Shown in pieces: positions 28,178 to 37,645 of a stretch of DNA of 64,000 bases (position 1 is the stretch's first letter; each line of letters opens with the position of its first letter). A program made the position numbers and the translations under genes. A model generated the notes under the pieces. The model was not told the DNA's origin. It ran no database searches and worked only from the letters and a program-made list of their open reading frames with translations. The stretch comes from Aquisalimonas sp007126095 (GTDB lineage: Bacteria; Pseudomonadota; Gammaproteobacteria; Nitrococcales; Aquisalimonadaceae), in assembly GCF_048323695.1 (NCBI RefSeq), contig NZ_JBLWFT010000011.1:1-64000 (forward strand). The letters run 5' to 3'.

Positions 28178-31100
28178 GGCTGGACGCACTCCACATTCGC
28201 CGGCTCCCCGGGATTGACCGCGCGCTCCACCTCGAGACATTCGGGCCCGGCGTCAACGTGATCACCGGGCCCAACGCCTCGGGCAAGAGCAGCCTGCTGC
28301 GCGCACTGCGGATGCTCATCGCGCCGCGCAGTGATGACCCGGGCAATGTGCTTCTGGAGGCGGCATTCACCCGCGACGGCGAACACTGGCGTGCCGAGCG
28401 GTTCGGCCGCGACGTGGTCTGGCTGCGCGACGGCGCGACCAGTGAACCGCCGCCACTGCCGGCACCGGACACACTGGGCGGCTATTTTCTACCCGTTGAC
28501 GAACTCCTGCACCGCACCCGGAGCGATGCCGCCATTGCCGCACAGCTACGCCGGGAGCTCGCCGGCGGCTACGACCTGGCGGCACTGCGCGCCGAAGGGG
28601 GGCCGCTACCGGTCCACCCGCGCCGTGACCGTCAGGCCGGAGAGGCGCTGAAGGCCGCGGAGCAGACGCTGCGGGAGGCGGAGTCCGGAAATCGCACCCT
28701 GCTCGCGGACCGTGAGCGCCTGCCGGATCTGCGTGTCGCCATCCAGCGGGCCACGGAAGCCCTGCAGCGGCGAGACCACTGTCACAACGCCCTGGCCCTT
28801 GTGGATGCCCGGGAGGCGACGCGCGCCGCGCGAGCACGGCTGGGCGCATTCCCGGAGGTCATGCCGGAGGGCATCGATGCCCGGGAACTGGAACGCCTGG
28901 AGCAGCGCCGCGACCAGGAACGCGAACGTGCCCGGGCCGCGAGAGAGGCCATGGAAGCGGCCAGTGAGCGGCTGCGCGACACCGGGCTTGCCGATGAGGC
29001 GGACGGAGGCCCGTATCTCGCCCCCATGCGCAGACGGCTGGACGAGATCCGCGACCTGACGGCGCGCCTGGAGCAGGCGCGGGAACAGCTCCAACGGGAC
29101 ACCGCGCGCGTCACGGAGAACGAACAGTTGATCGGTGATGCGGATGGAAACACGCCCCGCATCGACCAGCAGAGCGTCGCCCGCCTGGAGGAGGCCGCGC
29201 AGACACTCTCCCGGGCCCTCGGCCACTGGCACCAGCTGGGCGCCGGGGCCGACACCACCGAGGCGGACGGACCAACAACCAACCGGAGCAGGCGCGTGGT
29301 CTGGCTCGACCGGCTTGCGGTCGCGGCCACGGGGATGGCCGTTGCCGTCCTGGCCTATGCCGGTTACAGCGGTAGCCCTGCCCTGACCCTGGCTGCCACA
29401 GGCAGTGCCGGCGCCGGCCTGGCCTGGCTGCTCTGGCGCAGCCTGCCGGGTGCAGCCAGCGCTGTGGACCCGCACCAAGAGCAACGCACCTGGGCCGCCC
29501 GGGGCGAACTCGAGGACGCCCGCACTGCGTTGCGGTCACTCGCCGCCGACATGGGCCTGGCCCTGGACACCGACACCCTGCCCAACCATCTGCAGCTCCT
29601 CGTCCAGCGCCTGCTTCGCCTGGACGAAGCGCGTATCGCCCGCGAGGAGAGCCAGGCACGCTGCGACCATCTGGACCGCAACCTGGCGCCGCTGCGCGAC
29701 GAACTGACCCATTTCCTCGCGACGTGGCAGAGCGCCGCCGCGAGCCAGGACATCACCGACCTCACTCACGCCCTGGAGCAGCTGGAGCGACGGGCGCAGA
29801 CAGCCGCCGACGCCCGCCACGAGCGCGCTCGGGCAGAGGACGAGGCGACCCGCGCCACTGCCGCGGAACAGGAGGCGAGCGCCGCCCTGGAGCAGTTGTA
29901 CGCCCGCGCAGGCATCGCCAACGGCGACCGCGAGACGCTTCTCGCACGACTGGATGAACTGCCGGCGTGGCGCGAGGCGAAGCAGGCCCTGCACACCGCA
30001 ACCGTGCGCGAAGACGATGCACGCGCACGGCTGCAGACAGCTCCGGACGACCTCCGCTCCCTCGCGGATGCCGATGATCGCGCCAACCTGACCGCGGAAC
30101 TGCAGCGGGCCACAGCACAGTCCGAGGAACATGACACGCTAGTCCGGGAGGAAGAGCGTATCCACCAGCGGTTGCGGGACGCCGAACGCCGTTTCCGGCT
30201 GGAACAGGCGCGGGCGGACCGGGACGAGGCCCGTGACGCGCTGGCGGAGCGGCTCGACCAGCGCATGGTGGCCGAGGCCGGGCGCTTTCTGCTCGAGGAT
30301 GTCGAAGCCGATCACCGGCGCGAACATCAACCCAGGGCCGCAAGACTTGCGGACCAGTGGCTGCGCCGCTTCACCCACGAGCAGTTCGCCCTGGAGCTCG
30401 ACGATCATGGCGAACCTGGCGCGCGCGAGGCCGGCAGCGGTGAACTCCGGGCGCTGGAAGCGCTCTCCGTTGGCACACGCATGCAGCTGTTGCTCGCCCT
30501 GCGCATGGCCTGGGTCGAGGAGCAGGAACATGGCAACGTCCCACTGCCGCTCATGCTCGACGAAGCGCTCGCCACCACCGACCCCCTGCGCTTCGACGCC
30601 GTCGCCACCACCCTGCACACACTGGCGCGGGACAGCGGCCGACAGATTCTCTATCTGAGCGCGCAGCCGGAAGACGCGGAGCGCTGGCAGCGCGCGACCG
30701 GCGAGGCGCCTCGGGTGATTGATCTCAACCGCGTGCGCGCAATCAATGCCGAAAGTGCCGATGCGCTGCCCCTGCCGGAGCCGGATGCGGTACCGGAGCC
30801 CGACACCGACGACCCGGCAGCCTACGCCGCGGCCCTGGGCGTGGACGCGCCCAACCCGCGCGCGGAGCCCGGCGTACTGCACCTCTTCCATCTCCTCCAT
30901 GACGACCTGCCAACACTCCATCGCCTGATCGCCGACTTGCGCATAACAACCGTGGGCCAGGCGGAACGCCTGCTCGAGGGTACGGCGGCGCGCCACCTGG
31001 AGGCGCCGGCCCGGGCCATGCTCGAGCGGCGCACCGCGGCGGCCCGGGCGTGGGTCAACGCATGGCGCGTCGGGCGCGGCGAGCCGGTGGACCGGCCCCG

Positions 31101-31455
31101 TCTGGAGGAGAGCCCCATGGGCAAATGGAAAAACCTGGACGCACTGATCGAGCGTGCCGAAGCGATGGACGGCGACCCGGACGCACTGCTCGCCTCGCTG
31201 CGGGAAGAACGGCTACCGGGTTTCGGCGACAAACGCATCCAGCAGGTGGAGCAGTGGCTGGAGCAGGAGGGGGCGCTGGACCACCGCCCGCGCCTCGACG
31301 CGTCCGGGCGGTATCACGCGGTTCTGGCCAGCCTTCCGGACACGGACAACGCCATCACCGATGCCCGGCGGGTGGTCGACGCACTCGAAGCCGCCACCCC
31401 TGCCGACATCGACGTCCAGTCCAGCGCCTCGCCCGAGGTCATGCCCGGCTGGTGA
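28174..31455 (+). CDS. SbcC/YhaN-like ATPase with internal membrane anchor
   Basis: A 1093-residue ABC/SMC-type ATPase partner of the upstream nuclease. Walker A GPNASGKSS is at residues 32-40. Long coiled coils run to about residue 800. The signature LSVGTRMQLLLALRMA and Walker B PLMLDEALATTD follow. In place of a zinc hook, two hydrophobic helices near residues 378-425 interrupt the coiled coil, as in YhaN. A C-terminal extension of about 240 residues after the ATPase has two helix-hairpin-helix-like stretches (ITTVGQAERLL and LPGFGDKRIQQVEQWL), which is not usual for YhaN. The overlap with the upstream gene is 4 bp. Confidence 0.83.
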   Translation: MRLDALHIRRLPGIDRALHLETFGPGVNVITGPNASGKSSLLRALRMLIAPRSDDPGNVLLEAAFTRDGEHWRAERFGRDVVWLRDGATSEPPPLPAPDTLGGYFLPVDELLHRTRSDAAIAAQLRRELAGGYDLAALRAEGGPLPVHPRRDRQAGEALKAAEQTLREAESGNRTLLADRERLPDLRVAIQRATEALQRRDHCHNALALVDAREATRAARARLGAFPEVMPEGIDARELERLEQRRDQERERARAAREAMEAASERLRDTGLADEADGGPYLAPMRRRLDEIRDLTARLEQAREQLQRDTARVTENEQLIGDADGNTPRIDQQSVARLEEAAQTLSRALGHWHQLGAGADTTEADGPTTNRSRRVVWLDRLAVAATGMAVAVLAYAGYSGSPALTLAATGSAGAGLAWLLWRSLPGAASAVDPHQEQRTWAARGELEDARTALRSLAADMGLALDTDTLPNHLQLLVQRLLRLDEARIAREESQARCDHLDRNLAPLRDELTHFLATWQSAAASQDITDLTHALEQLERRAQTAADARHERARAEDEATRATAAEQEASAALEQLYARAGIANGDRETLLARLDELPAWREAKQALHTATVREDDARARLQTAPDDLRSLADADDRANLTAELQRATAQSEEHDTLVREEERIHQRLRDAERRFRLEQARADRDEARDALAERLDQRMVAEAGRFLLEDVEADHRREHQPRAARLADQWLRRFTHEQFALELDDHGEPGAREAGSGELRALEALSVGTRMQLLLALRMAWVEEQEHGNVPLPLMLDEALATTDPLRFDAVATTLHTLARDSGRQILYLSAQPEDAERWQRATGEAPRVIDLNRVRAINAESADALPLPEPDAVPEPDTDDPAAYAAALGVDAPNPRAEPGVLHLFHLLHDDLPTLHRLIADLRITTVGQAERLLEGTAARHLEAPARAMLERRTAAARAWVNAWRVGRGEPVDRPRLEESPMGKWKNLDALIERAEAMDGDPDALLASLREERLPGFGDKRIQQVEQWLEQEGALDHRPRLDASGRYHAVLASLPDTDNAITDARRVVDALEAATPADIDVQSSASPEVMPGW

Positions 31456-31472
31456 AGACGGCTTCACGAACA

Positions 31473-31507
31473 ACGCCCGCCGGACCGTGCGGTCATGCGG
31501 CGGGCGT
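31473..31507. terminator. Hairpin between convergent yhaN-like and flgL genes
   Basis: ACGCCCGCCG (31473-31482) pairs with CGGCGGGCGT (31498-31507), and the loop holds a second small stem (GACC/GGTC). It sits between two gene ends and is likely bidirectional. T-runs are absent on both sides. Confidence 0.5.
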
Positions 31508-31527
31508 CAGGTCCGGGTCGTAAAGCC

Positions 31528-32754
31528 TCAGATATAGTTGAACAGCGACAGGTTCTGGATCTGGGAGTAGCTCTGCTGCGCCGCCTGCAGGCCGGCCTGC
31601 TGCTGCTGAAAACGACTGATGGCTTCGGCGTAGTTGAGATCCTCGACCCGGGAGAGCTCCGTCTCCAGGTCCAGGCGCGCGGCCTCGTTGGCGCGCAGCT
31701 CCGACTCCAGCGCGTTCAATCGCGCCCCGGTCTCGGCGCGGGTCTGGTTCAGGGAGCCGAGAGCCGAGTCCATGTTCTCCAGGGCCTCGTAGATCTCCGT
31801 TTCCAGCTTGGCGCGATCGGCCCCGTCATCCGCCCGACTTTCGAAGGCGTCAATCAGGTTGTCAACGGTCTGGAACAGCGACTGGCGCGGCGCCGAATCC
31901 ACTGCGAAGCTGTCACCGTCCTCGGGCTCGCCCTCGAACGTCACGGAGCGGCCATCGAACTCGATGGGCGCTCCGTCCTGGTAGGCCCCGGCCACCGGAT
32001 CCCCGTTTGCGTCGAGAGCAGGGTCACCATCCCCGTCCACTACTTCGAACTGCATGTCCCCGTCGGCATCCTCCTCGAACAGAATCTCGTAGGGGCCATT
32101 GAAGTCGATGCTGTCGTCGATGACTTCTTCGTTGGCCAGGCGCGCGCGCCCCTGGTTGTCTTCGTTGACCGCCACCTGGAAATCACCGTTGCCGGTGGGG
32201 ATATCCATGAAGGTCTCGTAGCCACTGTGGCTGCTGTCGATCTTGCGACTTGGCCCCACCTGGGTGTCGCGCTGCCCCTGATCGCCACGGTACTGCACGC
32301 CCTCACCTTCGCGCACGAACGGCTCGATGTCCGTCTTGTAGCCTGAGAACAGGTACTCACCGCGGCCATCGTCCGTGTTGGCCAGATCCTGCAGTTCGTC
32401 CACGCGCTCGCGCATCTCCGCCGCAATGGCCTGACGGCTCTCCTGGTTCTGGCTGGCATTGGCGCCCTGGACGGTCAGCTCGCGGATGCGATTGACCACG
32501 TTGCTGGTCTCGTCGAGGACCGTGTCTTCCAGGCGCAGGCGCAGCTCAGCCTGCTCGTTGTTGCGCTGGTACTGCTCGCTGGTCTTGACCGCCTTGTCCA
32601 GATTCAGGGCCTGGGTGGCGCCGGACGGATCATCGGACGGCGACAGAATGCGCCGGCCGGTGCCGAGCTGGTTCTGGATCTGCAGCAGGTTGGACTGCTG
32701 ATCCAGAACCGTGTTGATGGAGGACTGCTGCAGGTCACTGGTGGATACACGCAT
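31528..32754 (-). CDS. flgL: Flagellar hook-filament junction protein FlgL
   Basis: A 408-residue HAP3 that joins the FlgK junction to the flagellin filament. The N-terminal flagellin-like coiled coil (MRVSTSDLQQSSINTVL, then LGTGRRILSPSDDPSGA) and the C-terminal helix (YAEAISRFQQQQAGLQAAQQSYSQIQ) are diagnostic. The central surface part is longer than in enteric FlgL (317 residues in E. coli) and very acidic, with DGDGDP and DANGDP calcium-loop-like repeats near residues 234-250. Last gene of the flgB-L operon, 2 bp after flgK. Confidence 0.95.
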   Translation of the reverse strand: MRVSTSDLQQSSINTVLDQQSNLLQIQNQLGTGRRILSPSDDPSGATQALNLDKAVKTSEQYQRNNEQAELRLRLEDTVLDETSNVVNRIRELTVQGANASQNQESRQAIAAEMRERVDELQDLANTDDGRGEYLFSGYKTDIEPFVREGEGVQYRGDQGQRDTQVGPSRKIDSSHSGYETFMDIPTGNGDFQVAVNEDNQGRARLANEEVIDDSIDFNGPYEILFEEDADGDMQFEVVDGDGDPALDANGDPVAGAYQDGAPIEFDGRSVTFEGEPEDGDSFAVDSAPRQSLFQTVDNLIDAFESRADDGADRAKLETEIYEALENMDSALGSLNQTRAETGARLNALESELRANEAARLDLETELSRVEDLNYAEAISRFQQQQAGLQAAQQSYSQIQNLSLFNYI

Positions 32755-32756
32755 GG

Positions 32757-34745
32757 TTATCTCCCCACCGTGTTGATCACTGTCTGGAACAGGTTATCGG
32801 CCACGGACGCCGCCTGGGCAGCTGCCTGGAATCCCTGCTGGAACCGCAGCAGATCCGCTGCCTCTTCTTCCAGGTTTACGCCGGAGACCGATTCACGGTC
32901 GGCTTCCGCCTGGCGCAGCAGGGATTCCTGTGCGTCCCGGGCGCTCTGGGAGCGCTGGGTTTCGGTGCCCACTTCACCGACGATGCGGCTGAAGAAGTCC
33001 TGCGGGCTGTCGTTGCCGTCGTTGAGCAGTCCCTCGTTGGCAACCTCCGCCAGCGCCTGGGCGTTCCGGTTGTCACCGGAGCCATCCTCGTTGGATTCGA
33101 TGACGAAGGCATCATCCGTCCGGGGCGTACCAGCCATGGTGAACTCGATCCCCGTCAGCGGATTGTCCGCGCCGAGGTCGTCCCCGGAGAAGGTCTTGCC
33201 GTTGCTGTCTACCGCCGGGTCGTAATCCAGAGTACCGATCACACCTTCATTGTCGGATTCGACGGTGAACTGGTTGGTATCGGCGTCGAAGGTCAGCGTG
33301 ACTTCGTCATCGAACGGCACGTTGTCGTCCGAGGTCATGTTGAAGTCGCCAATCTCGCCGTCACCGCGGTTGACCCCGGCGGTGCCGCCGTCACCGGTCG
33401 CCTCACCGCCCACCACCGGGAACGCCGCCGCCACTTCATCGGCAGTGCGCAGGTTGGATTCCATGGCGGTAATGGAGTCGCGGGTCGGCTGGATCTCGAA
33501 GCGGTCACCGTCCTCGGCATCCTCGATCTCACTTACATCGATGCGCAGCCCCTCCACGTCCAGGACGTCGCCGTCACCGTCGTTGTTCACGGAGAATGTT
33601 TCGCCACTTTCGCGGTTCTCCACTTCCCAGTCACCGCCCTCGAAGGTGACACGGTAATCCGCACCGGTGAGCTGGCCCACGGAGTCTTCGACGAACGCCA
33701 CGTCCGGCACGCCGTCGATGGCGTCGCTGTTGCGGGTGGAGGGCAGCACGCGCGGCTCGGCCACAGAGAAGACGTCACCCCCCTGCTCGCCGTTCATCTG
33801 GATACCCTGGTTATGCTGGGCGTTGATGGCGTTACTGAGATCCGTGGCGAGCTGACCGAGATCGTTACGCACGCTGTCGAGGGTGTTCTCGCGGAACTCC
33901 ATCAACCCGCCCAGTTCACCGCCGCTGATCACGTTGGTGACGTTCTTGGGCGAGCCGTCGGCACCCACGAACACCAGCTCTTCACGGCTGGGATCGAACT
34001 CGTTGCGCTGAGTGTCGAGCGCGTTGGCGTCGTTCCCGAGTACCAGCGGCTGACCATTGCCGATCATGACATCAATGCCGCCGTCATCGGTATGAATGGC
34101 CTGGGTGCCCACCAGATCGGAGAGCTCCTGAAGCTGCTGGTCGCGCTGATCCCGCAGATCATTGGCCGGCTGCCCACCGGAACGGCCTTCCGCGTCCCGG
34201 ATCTCGCGATTGAGATTGGCGATGGACTCGGCGTACTGGTTGATCTGGGAGACGTTGTTCTGCATCTGGTCGGTGACTTCGTCATCCAGACTGCGCATCT
34301 GCCGATCCAGGAGATCGAAACGGCTGACCAGATTCTCGGCCTCGGAAATGACCATCTGCCGCGCTGAGGACGACGACGGGTCGTTGGCCACGTCCTCCAG
34401 GCTGTCGAAAAAGCTCTGCAGGGCGGGCGACAGCCCGGCGTCCTTGTCGGCCAGCAGATTGTCGACCCGACCATTGAAGTTGGCCAACTTGTCGAATGAC
34501 TGAAACTCGGTACCGGCGCGGCGCACGGCATCCTCGAGGTTCTGGTCGAAGATCCGCTGCACGGTGCCCGTCTTCACACCATTGCCGACGAAACCGCCGC
34601 CCTGATCGGAGGCCGGCCGCGTTGACAGCTCAGCGCGCTGACGGCTGTACCCCTCGGTGTTGACGTTGGAGATGTTGTGCGAGGTCGTCGCCAGCGAGCG
34701 CTGGAATGCCAGCAGGCCGGAGGTACTGTTGTTCAGCATCGTCAT
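32757..34745 (-). CDS. flgK: Flagellar hook-associated protein FlgK
   Basis: A 662-residue HAP1 at the hook-filament junction. The N-terminus has LLAFQRSLATTSHNISNVNTEGYSRQ with the conserved NxxNxxTxGYSRQ element. The C-terminus has GVNLEEEAADLLRFQQGFQAAAQ. A long Asp/Glu-rich middle region makes it larger than E. coli FlgK (547 residues). The ATG at 34745 is preceded by GGGAG at 9 nt; a second ATG two codons later is less well placed. It follows flgJ by 18 bp. A sigma-28 promoter match at the end of flgJ would allow separate late expression with flgL. Confidence 0.96.
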   Translation of the reverse strand: MTMLNNSTSGLLAFQRSLATTSHNISNVNTEGYSRQRAELSTRPASDQGGGFVGNGVKTGTVQRIFDQNLEDAVRRAGTEFQSFDKLANFNGRVDNLLADKDAGLSPALQSFFDSLEDVANDPSSSSARQMVISEAENLVSRFDLLDRQMRSLDDEVTDQMQNNVSQINQYAESIANLNREIRDAEGRSGGQPANDLRDQRDQQLQELSDLVGTQAIHTDDGGIDVMIGNGQPLVLGNDANALDTQRNEFDPSREELVFVGADGSPKNVTNVISGGELGGLMEFRENTLDSVRNDLGQLATDLSNAINAQHNQGIQMNGEQGGDVFSVAEPRVLPSTRNSDAIDGVPDVAFVEDSVGQLTGADYRVTFEGGDWEVENRESGETFSVNNDGDGDVLDVEGLRIDVSEIEDAEDGDRFEIQPTRDSITAMESNLRTADEVAAAFPVVGGEATGDGGTAGVNRGDGEIGDFNMTSDDNVPFDDEVTLTFDADTNQFTVESDNEGVIGTLDYDPAVDSNGKTFSGDDLGADNPLTGIEFTMAGTPRTDDAFVIESNEDGSGDNRNAQALAEVANEGLLNDGNDSPQDFFSRIVGEVGTETQRSQSARDAQESLLRQAEADRESVSGVNLEEEAADLLRFQQGFQAAAQAASVADNLFQTVINTVGR

Positions 34746-34763
34746 TGTCTACTACTCCCTGAT

Positions 34764-35750
34764 CTATGCCTCGTTTATCGGCCGTTCCGGCCCGGACTTG
34801 AGGGGGTCGATGGCCGCCTCCAGCAGGTCACCACTCATGATGCCGCGTATCTTCTCGGCATAATCGGGATCAGTGGCGTAGCCGGCCCGCTGCAGTTCCT
34901 CAACCCAGGTTTCAGGGTCGTGGCTATGCTCCAGCGCATCGCTGTAACGCGGATTGCTCTGCAGGAATTCGACGTAGTCCTGGAAGCTCTCCTCGAGGGA
35001 GTCGTAGGCGCGGAAGCTGGCCACCTCACGCTCCGGCACGCCGCCCCGGAATTCCAGCGTGGGCACGGACACCGAGTCGCCGTCCCAGCGCTGATCGGCC
35101 TTGATACCGAACAGATTGTTGACACTGTCGCCGTCACCGTCGCGAATAACGTGCTGCCCCCAGCCCGTCTCCAGTGCCGCCTGCGCCACCAGAGCGCGCG
35201 GATCGGCATCCAGCGCCTCGGCCGCCTTTTCGGCCGCCGGCCAGACATCCTGTACAAACGCTTCGGGAGAGTCCCAGCCGGCGCCCTTGCCGCCAGGCCG
35301 CCCCGGCTCCGGCGCTCCGGTCCTGGGTGCCGCCTCCGCCCCCTCATCATCGGGAGTCACGATCTGCATGGGCGGCATGCGACGGTCATAGTCCTCGATG
35401 GAGCGACCATGAATGCCGACCTGGTGGTCGGTCTCGAAGCCGGCATTCTCGCGCAGCTGGCGCTCAACCATGTCGGCGATGCCAAGCCCCCCGGAACGGC
35501 CCATGCTCTGCGCCAGCTGCTGATCGTGGAGCTGCTCGTACTGCTCCATGGCATTGCTACCGAACAGGTCGTCACCGGGCGTTGCCGCTCGCATGCTCTT
35601 GAGCATCATGCCGACGAACACGGTCTCGAACTCCTCCGCCACCTCGCGCAGGTCCTGCTCAGACGGGTTCTGCAGATTGCCGCGCATCCGGTCCAGAGAG
35701 CCGTTGTCGAAGATGTTCGGGTCCGGATGCTGGGGAGTGCTGATCGCCAT
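34764..35750 (-). CDS. flgJ: Flagellar rod assembly protein / peptidoglycan hydrolase FlgJ
   Basis: A 328-residue dual-domain FlgJ. The N-terminal rod-capping region has EVAEEFETVFVGMMLKSMRAA. The C-terminal glucosaminidase domain has AQAALETGWGQHVI (catalytic Glu in ALETGWG), LFGIKADQ, FRAYDSLEESFQDYVEFL and YATDPDYAEKI. It digests peptidoglycan in the periplasm so the rod can pass. The two-domain form is the usual one in gammaproteobacteria. It lies between flgI and flgK in the operon, and its last codons overlap a predicted sigma-28 promoter. Confidence 0.95.
   Translation of the reverse strand: MAISTPQHPDPNIFDNGSLDRMRGNLQNPSEQDLREVAEEFETVFVGMMLKSMRAATPGDDLFGSNAMEQYEQLHDQQLAQSMGRSGGLGIADMVERQLRENAGFETDHQVGIHGRSIEDYDRRMPPMQIVTPDDEGAEAAPRTGAPEPGRPGGKGAGWDSPEAFVQDVWPAAEKAAEALDADPRALVAQAALETGWGQHVIRDGDGDSVNNLFGIKADQRWDGDSVSVPTLEFRGGVPEREVASFRAYDSLEESFQDYVEFLQSNPRYSDALEHSHDPETWVEELQRAGYATDPDYAEKIRGIMSGDLLEAAIDPLKSGPERPINEA
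34775..34801 (-). promoter_or_regulatory. Predicted internal sigma-28 (FliA) promoter for flgKL
   Basis: On the minus strand TCAAGTCC-N11-GCCGATAA has a perfect -10 element. Its -35 matches 5 of 8 bases of TAAAGTTT and shares TCAAG with the stronger cheV promoter in this window. It lies within the last codons of flgJ, 30 bp upstream of flgK. Late control of flgKL by FliA is known in enterics. Confidence 0.5.
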
Positions 35751-35761
35751 GGAACCGCTCC

Positions 35762-36886
35762 TCAGATTACGACCAGTTCTGCGCGCAGGGCACCGGCCTG
35801 TTTGAGCGCTTCGAGGATCGCCACCAGATCACTGGGAGCAGCGCCTACCTGATTGACGGACTCGACGATCTCTTCCAAGCGCACCCCCGGGCCAAACAGG
35901 AACATCGGGCTGTCTTCCTGCTCCACCTGGATATCGGTATCGGGCGTTATGACCGGCTGTCCGCCAGCGAACGGAGGCGGCTGTTCAACGTCGAAATCCT
36001 CACTTATCGTTACTGTCAGGCTGCCGTGACTTACCGCTGCCTGACGCACACGCACTTCGCTGCCCACCACCACGGTGCCGGAGCGCGAGTTGACGATGAC
36101 CCGCGCGGGCGCCTCACCGGGCTCGACACGGATATCTTCCAGGTAGGCCATGAAGCCCACCCGCTGGTCGGGGTTCTGCGGCGCCTGTACGGTGACGGCC
36201 GCGGCATCCTCGGCGCGGGCGGTGTCCGGGCCAAGTTCCTCGTTGATTGCGTCAGCCACCCGGCGCGCGGTGGTGAAGTCCGCCGTGTTCAGATTGAGCT
36301 CGATGGTGTTACCGGTGTTGAAAGGCGAGGCGACTTCCCGCTCCACGGTCGCGCCATTGGGAATGCGCCCTGAACTGGGCACGTTCACCGTAATGCTGGA
36401 TCCATCTTCGCCGTCGACCCCGAACCCGCTGACAGTGAGATTGCCCTGAGCCATGGCGTAGACTTCTCCGTCGGCCCCGCGCATGGGAGTCATAAGCAGG
36501 GCACCACCCCGAAGGCTGTCGGCATTGCCAATGGAGGCCACGGTAACGTCGATGTCCTGACCCGGTCGGGAAAACGCCGGCAGATCGGCGGTGACCATGA
36601 CCGCGGCGACGTTGTCCGTCTGGAAGTTGACGTCGGGCGGAACCTGAACGCCCTGAGAACTCAGCATGCTACGGATGCTCTGCACTGTGAACGGCGTCTG
36701 GGTGGTCTGATCACCCGTGCCGTCCAGACCGACCACAAGCCCGTAACCGACCAGCTGGTTGTCCCGGACGCCCGCAACCGACGCGAGATCCTTGATTCGC
36801 TCGCCGGTCCAGGTCTGGGCGTTGAGCGAAACGCTGGTCCAGGCCAGCATCGCGCTCATGAGCATCACGATGGTAAGACGTTTCAT
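35762..36886 (-). CDS. flgI: Flagellar P-ring protein FlgI
   Basis: A 374-residue periplasmic P-ring subunit. A cleavable signal peptide runs from MKRLTIVMLMSAMLAW to about residue 23 (LNA). The mature start has ERIKDLASVAGVRDNQLVGYGLVVGLDGTGDQ, the FlgI signature. The C-terminus has EEIVESVNQVGAAPSDLVAILEALKQAGALRAELVVI. GGGAG fits the ATG at 36886 (8 nt) better than the ATG two codons upstream at 36892 (2 nt). It is assembled around the rod in peptidoglycan, with FlgA as chaperone (encoded at 44330). Confidence 0.95.
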   Translation of the reverse strand: MKRLTIVMLMSAMLAWTSVSLNAQTWTGERIKDLASVAGVRDNQLVGYGLVVGLDGTGDQTTQTPFTVQSIRSMLSSQGVQVPPDVNFQTDNVAAVMVTADLPAFSRPGQDIDVTVASIGNADSLRGGALLMTPMRGADGEVYAMAQGNLTVSGFGVDGEDGSSITVNVPSSGRIPNGATVEREVASPFNTGNTIELNLNTADFTTARRVADAINEELGPDTARAEDAAAVTVQAPQNPDQRVGFMAYLEDIRVEPGEAPARVIVNSRSGTVVVGSEVRVRQAAVSHGSLTVTISEDFDVEQPPPFAGGQPVITPDTDIQVEQEDSPMFLFGPGVRLEEIVESVNQVGAAPSDLVAILEALKQAGALRAELVVI

Positions 36887-36905
36887 TGCCATTGCTCCCG
36901 TGGCG

Positions 36906-37577
36906 TCAGAACGGCCACAGCGGACTGTTCACAATGCGCTGCCCCCAGCCCATACGGTTGGAGTCCGCCAACGACCCCGTACCGGTGTACGAGATCTGCG
37001 AGTTGGCGATACGCTCCGAGGAGATGGAATTGTCCGGCGACAGATCGTCCGGCCGCACCAGCCCGGTAATCGTGATGTACTCATCACCGTGATTGATCGT
37101 GAGCTTCTTACGGCCCTGCACCACCAGGTTCCCGGAGGGGTGCACGTCCACGACGACGGCGCTGATACTGCCCGTCAGCTCGTTCCCCTGATCCACGGCA
37201 CCGGAACCATCGAAACCGCTTGCGGACTCCGCCCCAACGGACAGCGGGTTGCCGCCAATGGTGGCGTCGCGACCCAGGATATTCGGCGCCCCCATATCCA
37301 CGTCGCTGTCTCGGGTTACCGACGTGCTGGCGTTCTTGCTCGCCCCGGTCTCCTCTTCCAGGAAGATGGTGATGATGTCGCCTGGTCGCAGGGCCGTGCG
37401 ATTCTCGAACAGCCGTTGCCCCTGACTGGCCTGATAGATGGAGCCATTCGCCTCCGGCTCCTCCTCGGTAATCACCGGCTCCGGCAGCGACGGCGGATCC
37501 TTGTACTCCGGCGGCGTCGTCACGGCGCAGCCGGTGATGAATACGGCCCCGACAAGCAATACTGCGAATGCTTTCAT
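36906..37577 (-). CDS. flgH: Flagellar L-ring lipoprotein FlgH
   Basis: A 223-residue outer-membrane L-ring protein. The N-terminal signal ends in the lipobox VFITGC, with Cys17 as acylation site. Family segments include GSIYQASQGQRLFENRTALRPGDIITIFL, HPSGNLVVQGRKKL, ITITGLVRPDDL and the C-terminal GWGQRIVNSPLWPF. It forms the outer-membrane bushing together with FlgI. Its position between flgG and flgI is canonical. Confidence 0.96.
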   Translation of the reverse strand: MKAFAVLLVGAVFITGCAVTTPPEYKDPPSLPEPVITEEEPEANGSIYQASQGQRLFENRTALRPGDIITIFLEEETGASKNASTSVTRDSDVDMGAPNILGRDATIGGNPLSVGAESASGFDGSGAVDQGNELTGSISAVVVDVHPSGNLVVQGRKKLTINHGDEYITITGLVRPDDLSPDNSISSERIANSQISYTGTGSLADSNRMGWGQRIVNSPLWPF

Positions 37578-37645
37578 GGTGTGTGCCCCCTACCCGGACG
37601 CAACTCCAGGTGATGTGGCCGCCATCAAGGCGGCCACCAGCGGAA

